The translations under genes were made by a program, and so were the position numbers. DNA of 64,000 nucleotides, taken from Eledone cirrhosa. Taxonomy: Eukaryota; Mollusca; Cephalopoda; Octopoda; Eledonidae. Positions 54,720 to 64,000 of this stretch are shown piece by piece; position 1 is the first letter of the stretch, and the number at the start of each line of letters is the position of its first letter. The notes under the pieces were generated by a model that made no database searches, was not told where the DNA came from, and worked only from the letters and a program-made list of their open reading frames with translations. The DNA lies in assembly GCA_964016885.1 (NCBI GenBank), contig OZ024740.1, positions 5,294,450 to 5,358,449 on the forward strand, given 5' to 3'.

Positions 54720-55525
54720 TGACAGTAAAGAAAGAACAGATCGAGACATTCAATGTAGAAGAACACTGGAAGTTCCTAAAAAATAACTTACTAAAGGCGA
54801 CGGACGAGATCTGTGGTTGGAGCAAGACCACAGGGAAGAGGAGAGTGACTTGGTGGTGGAACAATAAGGTAGATGAGGCAATTAAGGCTAAGAGACAGGC
54901 ATGGAAAGAATGGAAGAGCGGGGGGAGCAGGGTACATTACATAGAGACCAAGAGGGAAGCTAGGCGACAAGTATACTTAGCTAGGAGGGAAGTAGAGGAT
55001 AGTGAATTCAAGCATGTTTTGCAATCAGAGGACCAGAAACAGGAGGTGTTCAGGATTGCGAGGCAATGTGTCAGAGAGAATTGTGATGTCATTGGAGAGA
55101 AGTGTATCCGGAATGATAAAGGTGAGCTTGCCCTCACAAGTGCTGAGAAGAAAGATGCGTGGAAGCGCCATTATGAAAGATTACTAGATGAGGAGAATGC
55201 ATGGGAAGAGACCCTACCCCAAGTAATACAAGTCAGCAGCAGAGTAGTAAGTAAGGCAATCAAAGATATGAAGATGGGGAAGGCAACCGGTCCATCGGGT
55301 ATAGCTGCCGAGATGCTGAAGGCATCTGGGTCTGTAGGTTACACCATAACCACACGTATTGTTAACCAGGTAATACTAGAAGGTGTCATACCAAACGATT
55401 GGTGCAGCAGCATCATTGTCAACTGCTACAAAGGTAAAGGTGATGCACTAGATAGAGGAAACTATAGAGGTATAAAACTGATGGACCATGAAAGTAATGG
55501 AATGAGTTATAGCACAGTTGATTAG
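54713..55525 (+). pseudogene. LINE A8 endonuclease-RT linker and RT N-terminus
   Basis: 270-codon frame: a basic linker (WWNNKVDEAIKAKRQAWKEWK, KREARRQVYLARREVE), KKDAWKRHYERLLDEEN, then the RT start with IKDMKMGKATGPSGIAAEML (the conserved K-GKA-GPDGI block), PNDWCSSIIVNCYKGKGD and RGNYRGIKLM. A small deletion at about 55,487 (ggaccatgaaagt for ggaacaggtcatgaaagt) shifts the frame and ends it at TVD. The first Met is not a genuine start. Confidence 0.87.
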
Positions 55526-56560
55526 GGACCGGGTAAAACTAGATGAGATGCAATTTGGATCTGTGTCAGGAAAAGACACCACTGATGCCCTCTTCCTTGT
55601 GAGGTAGTTACAGGAAAAGTACCTAGCTAAAAGTAAGCTGCTCTACCTGGCATTCCTCGATCTGGAAAAAGCCCAGAGTTCCTTGTGCTATAATCTGGTG
55701 GGCTCTTAGAAAACTAGGAGTAAATGAATGGCTTGTGGAAGCTGTACAAGCCATGTATAGGGGAGCAGTCAGCAAAGTTAGGGTTAACAATGACTATAGC
55801 GAGGAATTTAGCATACAGGTCGGTGTCTACCAGGGCTCTGTTCTTAGCCCTCTCCTGTTCATTACAGTATTGCAGGAAATAACAGAGGAGTTTAAGACTA
55901 GATGCCCATGGGAACTCCTGTATGTGGATGATCTCACACTTATAGCTGAATCTATGGAGGAACTAGAGAATAAATTCCAAACATAGAAGCAGAGACTAGA
56001 AAGAAAGGGTCTCAAAGTCAACCTGACAAAGACTAAAACAGAACCCAGATCCCCTCAGGGAAATGGCCTTGCGCAGTATGTAGGAAAGGTGTAGGTAGGA
56101 ACTCCATCTTCTGCTCCAAACTCTGCTTGTGTAGGGGTAGGTAGGAACTCCATCTTCTGCTTGCAAACAATGGGTACACAAGAAATGTAGTGGGATCTAG
56201 GGAAGCTTAGCTAAGAATGTAGGCTTTACATGTAGCAGCTACACCGGGACAGCAAGCAGTAAATGGCCACAGGAAACAAGTTCCACCAAACTCTGGGAGG
56301 GCTCTGTAGAAACAGTAGACAGCTTTTGCTACCTAGGTGACCGAATTAGCAGCAGAGGTGGGTGTTCAGAAAGTACAATAACCAAGGTAAGAATGGAATG
56401 GAAGAAGTTCAGGGAGCTACTGTCACTGCTAACTGCAAAAGGCTTTTCCCTCAAAATGAAAGGCAGACTGTATGATGCGTGTATACGAACAGCAATGTTA
56501 CATGGTAGTGAGACCTGGGCGTTGTGTGTAGAAGACTTGCGTAGATTAGAAAGAAACAAA
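55500..56560 (+). pseudogene. LINE A8 RT palm and finger, broken
   Basis: Palm continues in pieces: QFGSVSGKDTTDA (motif altered), a TAG at 55,606, loss of the AFD part of motif A (aaaaagcccagagttcc), intact QGSVLSPLLF and a YVDD in place of YADD (55,921-55,932), then a TAG at about 55,984 for Trp. The finger region has a deletion at 56,030 and a local ~50-bp tandem duplication (gtaggtaggaactccatctt at 56,092 and 56,138). GWKKF is EWKKF. Clearly inactive. Confidence 0.85.
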
Positions 56561-57160
56561 GCTTGCATGCTCTGATGGATGTGTAATAGTAATATATACG
56601 AACGGCAAAGCATAAATGAACTGAGAGAGGGACTGAGCATAAGAGGAATGAAATGCTGTGTGCAGGAGAGGCGGTTGTGTTGGTATGGACATGTGATGCC
56701 TATGAAGGATGACAGCTACATAAAAAGGTGCAGAGCATTAAAAGTCGATGGAAGCATTGGAGTGGGGAGACCCCAGAAGACCTGGAATGAGGTGATAAAA
56801 GCTGACCTTGCCCAATTGCACCTCTCAAATGCGATGACACAGGACCATGACCTCTGGCGTCATGCAGTAATATAGACGACCCGACTCCCACGGGTACAAG
56901 CCGAAACTGAAGCATATAGACAATATACCGCCACTCACTCCCACTGCAAAGTGATTGTGGAGACGCCACGGAAAAAAGGTACCCAGCACTCACTGTAAAT
57001 GAGGTTGGTGTTAGGAAGGGCATCCAGCTGTAGAAATCAAGCCAGAATCAGTTCCTGTATGAGCAAGACAAGGTCAGTCGACTGGACACTGCCCACAACA
57101 GGACAACCTGTCTAACCCATGCTAGCGTGGAAGAATGGATGTAAAATGATGATGATGATT
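56560..57160 (+). pseudogene. LINE A8 C-terminus and 3' UTR
   Basis: A TGA replaces Arg/Trp at 56,573. A 98-codon frame (56,579-56,875) then carries NELREGLSIRGMKCC, RRLCWYGHVMPMKDDSYIKRC and GVGRPQKTWNEVIKADLAQLHLS, ending at a TAG where other copies have CAG-AAG. The 3' UTR is standard for family A with a short gatgatgat tail. Confidence 0.87.
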
Positions 57161-57214
57161 CAGCATGACACAGTGTATGAGAAGGCTGGTCCTTTGAATT
57201 ACGTTTACAGCATC

Positions 57215-57405
57215 TGACAGGCTTCTAAACAGTTCACATCTACCAAATTTCACTTACCTGTTATAGGTTAATTTGAATTTATGGTAAATGACATTTTCCC
57301 AAGATCCTACACAGTGGGATTGAACCCTGGACATAATAATTGAGAAGTGAACTCAGGTACACTGTGTTCACAGCCCAATAGACAAAATATGTGAAGAAAA
57401 TAACC
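57215..57405 (-). mobile_element. tRNA-derived SINE, second family
   Basis: Minus strand contains gtccagggttcaatcccact (B box), gtgtaggatcttgggaaaat and gtcatttaccataaattc, the order of the same SINE family as 43,428-43,560. Ends diverged. Confidence 0.65.
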
Positions 57406-57443
57406 GAAGGCATTATTGGTGATTAAAAATGATTTCTACTATA

Positions 57444-57652
57444 GGCACAAGGCCAGCAATTTTTGGAGATTGGAAAGTCAATTAAATCGACCCCAGTGCA
57501 TTACTGGTGCTTTATTTTATCAACCTTGTAAGGATGAAAGGCAAAGCTGACCTCAGCAGGATTTGAACTCAGACCATAAAGGGCCATAACTCTATGCTGC
57601 AAAGCATGTTGTCTGATACTCTACTGATACTGCCAATCCACTACCCTAATTG
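57444..57652 (-). mobile_element. Ceph-SINE-type tRNA-derived SINE
   Basis: Minus strand: agggtagtggattggcagta head, B box gagttcaaatcctg, body aggtcagctttgcctttcat, ataaaataaagcaccagta and ccttgtgcc. Near full length and the closest relative here of the copy at 41,074. Confidence 0.87.
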
Positions 57653-57729
57653 GTCATTAATAATGGTGTAGGCCACACTTAGAATAGGGACACCCTTCAG
57701 ACTTGTATTTCTGTCAAAGTAGGTTATTT
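57653..57729. other. Unassigned short spacer
   Basis: No recognisable feature. Confidence 0.6.
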
Positions 57730-57737
57730 ATGGCCCA

Positions 57738-57904
57738 CAGTGCTGGACTTACCATTGCACTTCGGTGTGTTTAAACACAGGGCCCCGTTGGCTAAGGGGA
57801 CCCATTTTCCTGTCCCCAAAAATTTTTTACCTCCTTCAGGGCACAAGTAAGGGGATACGTAACTTAACTAGCACAGGACCTCATTAGTCCTAAATCCAGC
57901 ACTG
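57738..57904 (+). mobile_element. hAT-type MITE with 8-bp target duplication
   Basis: 167-bp non-coding element. Terminal inverted repeats CAGTGCTGGActt / aaaTCCAGCACTG (12 of 13 matching) start with CAGTG as in hAT elements. Flanks are atggccca (57,730-57,737) and atgaccca (57,905-57,912), an 8-bp target duplication with one mismatch, the hAT length. Related copy at 32,701. Confidence 0.85.
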
Positions 57905-57912
57905 ATGACCCA

Positions 57913-58190
57913 GCATGTTATTTCTAGTGAAGGTCTACTTCTGTTAACACTCTTTGAAAACAACTTGTGGGAGAATCATACCATTCTATCAGGGACTTCT
58001 GGTAAAACAACCATGGGTAACGTCAAAGAAGTCTGAGATAAAGTAATTGAGAACTGTATAAGAAGAGTTTGGAAGATTCCATGAATAGAAATATGTAATG
58101 ACTTCCCGGAATTTGATGAAGAGATACGACCAGCAGTGATCAATAACATTGCTGAGTTATTGATCACTGCTGGTCAATAAAGGGAGATTG
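57913..58190 (+). pseudogene. Possible Tigger/pogo-type transposase C-terminal scrap
   Basis: A plus-strand frame with two stops reads NVKEV(stop)DKVIENCIRRVWK, ICNDFPEFDEE, VINNIAELLITAG. This follows the C-terminal pattern of Tigger-type transposases (NI--AW--V---C---WKKL...-F--F----I---I--LA---G). It contains a perfect 19-bp inverted repeat (58,128-58,175). No catalytic domain is present. Similarity judged by eye only. Confidence 0.45.
58128..58175. repeat. Perfect 19-bp inverted repeat, 10-bp loop
   Basis: gaccagcagtgatcaataa and ttattgatcactgctggtc flank cattgctgag. Forms a strong hairpin; probably arose by template switching because the second arm duplicates coding-like sequence in reverse. 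Confidence 0.93.
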
Positions 58191-58289
58191 GACATTGCCA
58201 ATAAGGGAGGTTTGGTGAAGTTAATAAACTCTTACAGTAAATATTAGTTGAAGGGGTTCAGGAGTTAGTTCATGATGATGAGGATGCGG

Positions 58290-58745
58290 CCGCTGACACA
58301 GACGTTGACTACCACAACCACCACTACCACCACCACCACCACCAGCACCACCACCACCACCACTACCAGCACCACCACCACCACAACCACCACCACCCAC
58401 CATCAGCATCACTACCACCACCACAACCACCTTCACCACCACCACTACCACTACCAGCACCACCACCACAACCACCACCACCAACACCACTACCACCACC
58501 ACCACCATCACCACCACCACCACCACCACCACCACCACCACAACCACCACCACCACCACCACCACTACCACCACCACAACCACCACCACCACCACCACCA
58601 CTACCACCACCACCACCACCACCACCACCACCACTACCGCCACCACCACCAACACCACTACCACCAACACCACTACCACCACCACAACCACCATCACCAC
58701 CACTACCATCACCACTACCACCGCCACTACCACCACCACCACATT
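58290..58745. repeat. (ACC)n trinucleotide microsatellite
   Basis: About 450 bp of ACC/CCA repeat with AAC, ACT and ATC interruptions. The His/Thr-rich and (minus) Val/Gly-rich frames are artefacts. The minus strand is (GGT)n, able in principle to form two-layer G-quadruplexes. Confidence 0.95.
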
Positions 58746-58978
58746 AGTCTGGGAATGAAGCAGCAAGAAGACAAACAGTAACCTTACATGCGATATCCTA
58801 CTGCCAGGGAGAGAGGGAGGGAGGGAAGCAGTGACAGTGGTAGTTAGGTTCCTATGTGTAGGACCCGGTGTATGTTTCACAGACACACAGATAGTATTAT
58901 TCGGATATCAGCAGTATAGAAATACACCATGAGGAGTAGATAGATAGAAAGATATATTGAATATATATATATGTTTTT
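58746..58978. other. Unassigned sequence with short GA/TA runs
   Basis: Includes a gggagagagggagggaggga purine run at 58,807 and a TA run at 58,962. No gene seen. Confidence 0.6.
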
Positions 58979-59152
58979 TCCAATTCCAACTTGCCCATCC
59001 CCTCAATCTATCTTATTTTTCATTCTTTCTTCTGATGAAGGACTAGCGTCCGAAACATTAAGACCCTCTTCCTACTATATCAAGCGTTAACCTAATATAT
59101 CCCGTCCATATATTGTACCGATTGTGTTGTTATTTCTGTTTATCTTTTACAT
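58979..59152 (+). mobile_element. ~170-bp dispersed repeat with hammerhead motif, copy 2
   Basis: Inverted relative to 29,940-30,115 and matching over its whole length. Immediately followed by the 5'-truncated LINE B4. The hammerhead-like motif is at 59,028-59,063. Confidence 0.7.
59028..59063 (+). ncRNA. Candidate hammerhead ribozyme (dispersed-repeat type), copy 2
   Basis: TCTT, CTGATGA (59,032-59,038), extra A, GGAC-TAGC-GTCC, GAAA (59,052-59,055), CATT, AAGA. Identical over the motif to the copy at 30,029-30,064, although flanking sequence differs at scattered positions, which suggests the motif is conserved. Confidence 0.55.
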
Positions 59153-59592
59153 ACCGAGATCTTTGGTGCTACGCAGTAATACAGAAGACCCGCCTTGCCT
59201 AAGTGCAAAGCGAAACCTACAGTCAGTAGGCACCTCTTACCAAAATACACCCCCGTCCCACTACCCCACCCCATCCACACCACCCCTTTTGATGTAAAGT
59301 TATGTTGGTACCACAACATCCAGTCCTAAATAAATGAGGTCGTGTAGGTGTCACGACAAAAAAAAAACACACACAGTCCACGCTGTAATGTGGCCGTGTA
59401 GGTAACACAGTAAAAACCTTCCAGTCCACACTGTAAACGTGGTTGGTGTTAGGAAGGGCATCCAGCCGTAGAAAACCCGCCAGACAGCCCTGAGCAAGAC
59501 AACCAATCTTGCCTCAAGTGGGAAAATTCCCGTCCAAACCCATGCAAGCGTGGAAGAAGGACGTTAAATGATGATGATGATGATGATGATAC
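59153..59592 (+). pseudogene. LINE family B 3' end (B4)
   Basis: Starts in the DRDLWCYAVIQKTRLA codons and covers the family B 3' UTR (ctacagtcagtaggcacctc to gcgtggaagaaggacgttaa) and (gatgat)n tail. Only the last ~20 codons remain. Confidence 0.88.
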
Positions 59593-60040
59593 ACACATAT
59601 ATATATATATATGTATGTATAGTATATTTGGCAATATACCGTCCAGCAAAAATTAGGTAGTACGATTGGTGCTCTAAAATAGCGATGTATACATGAATGT
59701 ACATATAGTATATTTGGCAATCTACCGTATGTTTAATTAAAAACATTTTGAAGACCATACGCTATCGGTTTTAAAGTAGTGACTATGTCACTTACTTCTT
59801 TTCGGCGAAAGAAGGGAGAGAAGCTAACAGTCTGTTTCACGCTATTGGTAATCCTAATACCTAATTTTTGCTGGACCGGCAATCGCTCTGTATAATCAGC
59901 TCCTGATTATTACTGGAATTCTATAAGAATCCAGCTTCTATAATTTTCAGCAAAAGCAGGGAGTGCGTGGCTTTGATGATCGCCAACAGCGTGAAACAGA
60001 ATGTATACATCGCTATTTCAGAGCACTAATCCTAATATAT
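59593..60040. mobile_element. Fold-back element with nested inverted repeats
   Basis: Several inverted pairs: gtccagcaaaaattaggta (59,641) with tacctaatttttgctggac (about 59,858); gctctaaaatagcgatgtat (about 59,672) with atacatcgctatttcagagc (about 60,005); ctgtttcacgctattgg (59,831) with ccaacagcgtgaaacag (59,984). A direct repeat tagtatatttggcaat (59,619 and 59,706, 87 bp apart) lies at the left. No coding; family unknown. Confidence 0.65.
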
Positions 60041-60500
60041 ATATATACTAGCAGAGGTACCCGGCGTTGCTCGGATATTAAATAGCAGTTGTGTATACCA
60101 TTTATGTCAATACTTCAGTGCTGCTTCGAAAACTATACTTTTACAAAATCATCGGCTATTTCCAAAAGGGGGTTCCTGCCCCCAGGGGTCCCCTACCCAA
60201 TATGTGCCAATTCTGAGAGTTCACATTCATCTGTAAGACAAACAAACGTAGCCCATGTGTCAAATTTTGTGAAAATCGGTTGCGAACTCCAGAATTTTTG
60301 ACGTTTTGTTGCATTGCACTGCAGTGCTTCAGTCGACTCCAAGGAAGTGGTTAAAGTGGTTAAAGGGGTTATCTGACGGGCGGCCCTATAATCAATATCT
60401 GGAAAAATGACAGTGCCCATGACCATCCGGAGTACATAAGTAACCTATGTCTTAAGTTTGGTGAAAATACTGTAGACATGCGTAAGGTTTATACATACGG
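60041..60500 (+). mobile_element. Dispersed repeat-like sequence, class unknown
   Basis: Begins after a TA run with ctagcagaggtacccggcgt tgctcgg and contains caaattttgtgaaaatcgg and cttaagtttggtgaaaat, phrases that recur in non-coding dispersed repeats of many invertebrates. There is no second copy in this window, so the assignment rests on recall alone. Confidence 0.35.
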
Positions 60501-60560
60501 GCGTGCGTTCGCGTGTGTGTGTGGGTGGGTGGGGGTGTATGTATTTGTGTGTGCATATGT
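60501..60560. repeat. TG/GTG-rich simple repeat
   Basis: Short imperfect TG and TGGG run. Confidence 0.8.
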
Positions 60561-61764
60561 ATGTGTATGTCCGTCGGGGCATACGTATGTACTGGCCTAA
60601 ATCTTCACTATTTACTTTTACTATTTTAATAACCTCTGTCATTTTCGTTTTCAATTTTATTTACATCATTCTTAAACTCCGGGGCTGGAAATCATTCTGT
60701 TATGTTAAATAGAATATTAGTCTAACGACTCCATTTATACCATAAACTTGGTCTTTTCTTTGCATGAAATTGTTCTTCACGATCCACATAGCGACGTATT
60801 ATCCTCGCTTTGTTCCCGTTCATTGCCAGGGAACATCTTCACGAACCAAAATATCGTCTTCCTGTTTTCGTTCGGTTGCAATATTTCTCGAAATATTTAC
60901 TTCTGCGTTCACAGATTACTCTCAGTTCAATTTGAATGGGAAATTCCTGTTTCATCGATTTTCTCCGTAACCATGGAAGCTTGTAGCTTGAAAGTCGACC
61001 CTCCTCTGGTCATTCTGCATAACTGTAAATTTTCGCTGCATTCCACCAAGCCGTTTCGACGTTTATCCGACTACACCAACATATACAACATCCGACCACT
61101 TCCAATTTATATAGTAGATTTGTTTATATATGAATGACAAAAAGAAAAGTACAAAACTATACATGAATTGTTTCTACTAAACCTTCAATTTAAGACACAA
61201 CCTACATATTTGATAGGACTCCAGCTCACACCTTCTTCTTCTTCTTCTTCTTTTGCTCCCTCTGGAACATTGGGCTGCGAGCCACCCCCACACAACACCA
61301 TGTTCTGAGTCTGCTTTTCAACTCCACCGTGATGCACGGTGCGTCATGGTGTATCTAACCATTTTTATAGGTCTTACTACGGCTGATTTCTTCCAGAGAG
61401 AAAGAAAGAGATGGAAAAAGGCAGAGAAGATTCATCCCCGGAGGAATAATAAAAAATGTTTACACTGCACATTTCAATTTTCAAAGCTAAAGCTGCCGAT
61501 CCAAAATCAGTAATTCAACTCCCTGAAAACTTTCAAATATATGCTGTTCTAGCATGAATATTATGTTAATAACTCACCGAACGCGATATTAAATAGACCG
61601 TTTGGGGGCCCTAGGGACCACATTTTTCAAGTTAGAGATTTGAAACCTCGTCTATTTGCTTCCTTGGCACTTTTCACATAGGTGTGTAAATTTTCATGTC
61701 CGTCCGACCACGTCTACTACCATTTAACCGTGCACAACTGAATTTCAACCACCACCCATTTCAC
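60561..61764. other. Unassigned sequence
   Basis: About 1.2 kb. A 129-codon plus frame (60,748-61,137) has no recognisable motif and competes with an overlapping frame, so I do not call a gene. A short (ctt)n run is at about 61,232-61,251. Style (gaccctcctctggtcattct, gaccgtttgggggccctagg) suggests an old dispersed element continuous with 60,041, but this is a guess. Confidence 0.4.
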
Positions 61765-61800
61765 AAATATATATTAGATATATATATATATATATATATA
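61765..61800. repeat. (TA)n microsatellite
   Basis: TA run next to the tail of minus-strand LINE B5. Confidence 0.92.
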
Positions 61801-62940
61801 TCATCATCATCATCATCATCATCATCATCGTTTAACGTCCATTTTCCACGCTAGCATCGGTTAGACGGGAGTTGTCCCACTTGAGGCAAGGTTGGTCGGG
61901 TGACCATGTCTCGCTCATATAGGATTATCTGGCAGGTTTTCTACGGTTGGATGCCCTTCTTAACACCAACCACATTTACAGTGTGGACTGGGAACATTTT
62001 ACCGTGTTACCTACACGGCCACATTACAGCGTGGACTGTGTGTTTTTTCTCGTGACACCTACACGACCTCGATCTCATTATCTCATTTATTTGGACTGGA
62101 TGTTGTGGTACCAAATTTACAGAGAGAGGGTGGTGATGGTGGGAGTGGTAGGGTAGGGGTAGTGGATTGGGGTGTATATTTGGTTAAGAGGTGCCTACTG
62201 ACTGTAGGTTTCGCTTTGTACATAGGCAAGGTGGGTCTTCTGTATTACTGTGTAGCGCCAAAGATCTCGGTCCAGTGACATTGTCTTAGAGAGGTGCAAG
62301 TGTGTAAGGTCGGAATTTATTAGATCGTCCCAGGTTTTTCTGGGTCTACCTACTCTGTAACTAACATCAATTTTGATCGCCTTGCACTTTTTTATACAGT
62401 TTTCGTCTTTCATGCGCATCATGTGGCCATACCAAAGTAGTCTTCTCTTAAGTAAACAGCATCTGATACCTCTTATTCCTAATTTCTCACTTAGTTCATT
62501 TATGCTTTGCCGTTCACGTATATTACTATTACATATCCAACGGAGCATGCAAGCTTCGTTCCTTTCCAGTCTGCGCAAGTCCTCTGCACGTAATGCCCAT
62601 GTCTCAATGCCATGTAGCATTGCTGTTCGTATACAAGCATCATACAATCTGCCTTTCATTTTTAGAGAGAAACCTTTTGTGGCCAACAGCGGTATAAGCT
62701 CTCTGAACTTTTTCCATCCCGTTCTGACTCTGGCTACTGTACTTTCAGAACACCCTCCACCACTGCTGATTTCATCACCCAGGTAACGGAAAGTGTCTAC
62801 TATTTCTATAGAACCATCTGGGCAATAGAAGGAGCTAGTATTCTGTGGGCACTTGCTGCTACTTATTGCACCTGAGCACCAGCCACATATAAAATCTATG
62901 TTCTTAGTTACCTTACCTGTGATCCCACTACACCTTTTGA
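61801..62940 (-). pseudogene. LINE family B copy B5
   Basis: Minus strand, from the (gatgat)n tail at 61,801-61,830 through a full 3' UTR to the C-terminal coding region. The 163-codon frame (62,686-62,195) is open from KGFSLKMKGRLYDACIRTAMLHG to VIQKTHLAYVQSETYSQ. Upstream blocks GWKKFRELIPLL, FRYLGDEISSGGGCSEST and CGWCSGA are present to 62,940, where it stops abruptly at KRCSG and joins B6. Confidence 0.88.
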
Positions 62941-64000
62941 CATTGTCTTAGAGAGGTGCAAGTGTGTAAGGTCGGAATTTATTAGATCGTCCCAGGTTTT
63001 TCTGGGTCTACCTACTCCGTAACTACCATCAATTTTGATCGCCTTGCACTTTTTTATACAGCTGTCATCTTTCATGTGCCTCACGTGACCGTACCAATGT
63101 AGTCATCTCTCGAGTAAACAGCATCTGATCCTTCTTATTCCTAATTTCTCACTTAGTTCATTTATGCTTTGCTGTTCACGTATATTACTATTACACATCC
63201 AACGGAGGATGCAAGCTTCGTTCCTCTCCAGTCTGTGTATATCCTCTGCACACAATGCCAAAGTCTCAATGTCATGTAACATTGCTGTTCGTATGCAGGC
63301 ATCATACAGTCTGCCTTTCATTTTTAGAGAGAAACCTTTAGCAGCCAATAGTGATATAAGCTCTCTGAATTTTTTCCATCCTGTTCTGACTCTGGCTACT
63401 GTACTTTCAGAACACCCTCCAACACTGCTGATTTTGTCACCCAGGTAACGGAAGGTGTCCATTATTTCTATAGAACCATCTGGGCAATAGAAGGAGCTAG
63501 TATTCTGTGGGCACTTGCTGCTACTTATTGCACCTGAGCACCAGCCACATATAAAATCTATGTTCTTAGTTACCTTACCTGTGATCCCACTACATCTTTT
63601 ATGTACCTCTACTTTGCATTTGGGACATAAAATGGAGTTTCTGCCTACTCCTTTCCTACACACTGAACATGGCCATTTCCCTGAGGGCACCTGTGCCCTA
63701 TTTTCCTTTCTACAAACTAGAACTTTAGTCTTAGACAAGTTAACTTTAAGGCCTTTTGATTCTAGGCCATGCTTCCATGTTTCGACTTTCTTCTCTAGTT
63801 CAGCCATTGATTCAGCTATGAGCGTTAGATCATCTGCGTATAGGAGTTCCCATGGGCAGCCGGTCTTGAACTCCTCTGTTATAGCCTGAAGGGTAATAAT
63901 AAATAGGAGGAGGCTAAGGACAGAGGCTTGATGAACGCCAACTTTTACACTAAATTCTTCACAATATTCATTGTTAATTCTAACCTTACTGACTGTTTCA
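62941..64000 (-). pseudogene. LINE family B copy B6, runs off the right edge
   Basis: Minus-strand LINE B lacking its 3' UTR. A frame from the window edge includes QASVLSLLLF (motif B, normally QGSVLSPLLF, so two key residues changed), YADD at about 63,832-63,843, ESMAELEKK, the C4HC3 finger (CSVC, CPKC, H-KRC, CGWC), FRYLGDKISSVGGCSEST, GWKKFRELI and CNSNIREQQSINEL to 63,103, where a stop follows LLER. The segment 62,941-63,597 duplicates 62,279-62,940 with roughly 10% differences. Confidence 0.88.

Larger units (their letters stand above)
54720..57160 (+). mobile_element. LINE family A, longest copy (A8)
   Basis: About 2.44 kb, beginning in the linker between endonuclease and RT and continuing through RT, finger, C-terminus and 3' UTR to a short gatgat tail. 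The endonuclease is missing. Multiple frameshifts, stops and small deletions; it shows what lies upstream of A1's truncation point. Confidence 0.92.

Noticed and set aside
57898..57925. CTGATGA after the MITE as a hammerhead core
   Set aside because: No stem II and no GAAA partner at a suitable distance.
58221..58886. Poly-His/Thr and poly-Val/Gly frames
   Set aside because: Products of the (ACC)n microsatellite in two frames.

Overview
The window looks like non-genic, repeat-dense DNA from a coleoid cephalopod mollusc, with an octopus as my leading guess. The evidence is tRNA-derived SINEs with the Ceph-SINE type body, LINEs ending in (gatgat)n tails, Penelope-like elements, piggyBac and hAT MITEs, and long minisatellite arrays. 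I see no host protein-coding gene, tRNA, rRNA or CRISPR array that I can support. Every recognisable coding stretch belongs to a mobile element, and nearly all are truncated or broken.

Layout. (1) 1-24,573: one head-to-tail array of a 20-bp monomer (tgtggtagtgtcacctgtag), about 1,200 copies in one orientation, with nested higher-order duplications (3.2-kb blocks at 3,457-bp spacing, 1.9-kb blocks at about 3.8 kb, 518-bp and 280-bp duplications). (2) 24,573-33,400: a Penelope-like element (PLE) with an inverted 5' part and a GIY-YIG end, a nearly intact LINE RT ORF (family A), PLE termini forming a palindrome, a family B LINE, further LINE scraps, microsatellites and MITEs. (3) 33,460-39,866: a second array with a 29-bp monomer, split at 38,013-38,756 by a 5'-truncated LINE B with a target-site duplication; it abuts a 57-bp satellite (39,867-40,725). 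(4) 40.8-50 kb: piggyBac-type MITEs, a Ceph-SINE, LINE 3' ends, a 750-bp polypyrimidine tract, a second PLE that is a mosaic of two PLE lineages, and CA-rich minisatellites. (5) 50-52.9 kb: a minus-strand LINE A split by a composite insertion that makes an 840-bp-arm inverted repeat. (6) 53-64 kb: CR1/L2-like LINE end, Tigger-like transposase scraps, the longest LINE A copy, SINEs, a hAT MITE with 8-bp target duplications, an (ACC)n tract, a fold-back element, and two overlapping minus-strand LINE B copies running off the right edge.

The two LINE families (A and B) share an RT palm with YADD (YVDD in one decayed copy), a Cys/His cluster in C4HC3 (PHD-like) order, and a 3' region ending in (gatgat)n. 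They appear to be the engine behind much of the interspersed sequence, including one SINE that carries the family A tail. The most interesting signals are five hammerhead-ribozyme-like motifs of three types: in the PLE 3' regions (25,605 and 47,744), in a small TIR-flanked element (27,634, minus) and in a ~170-bp dispersed repeat (30,029 minus; 59,028 plus). These were found by eye from core and stem pairing and need covariance-model and cleavage tests.
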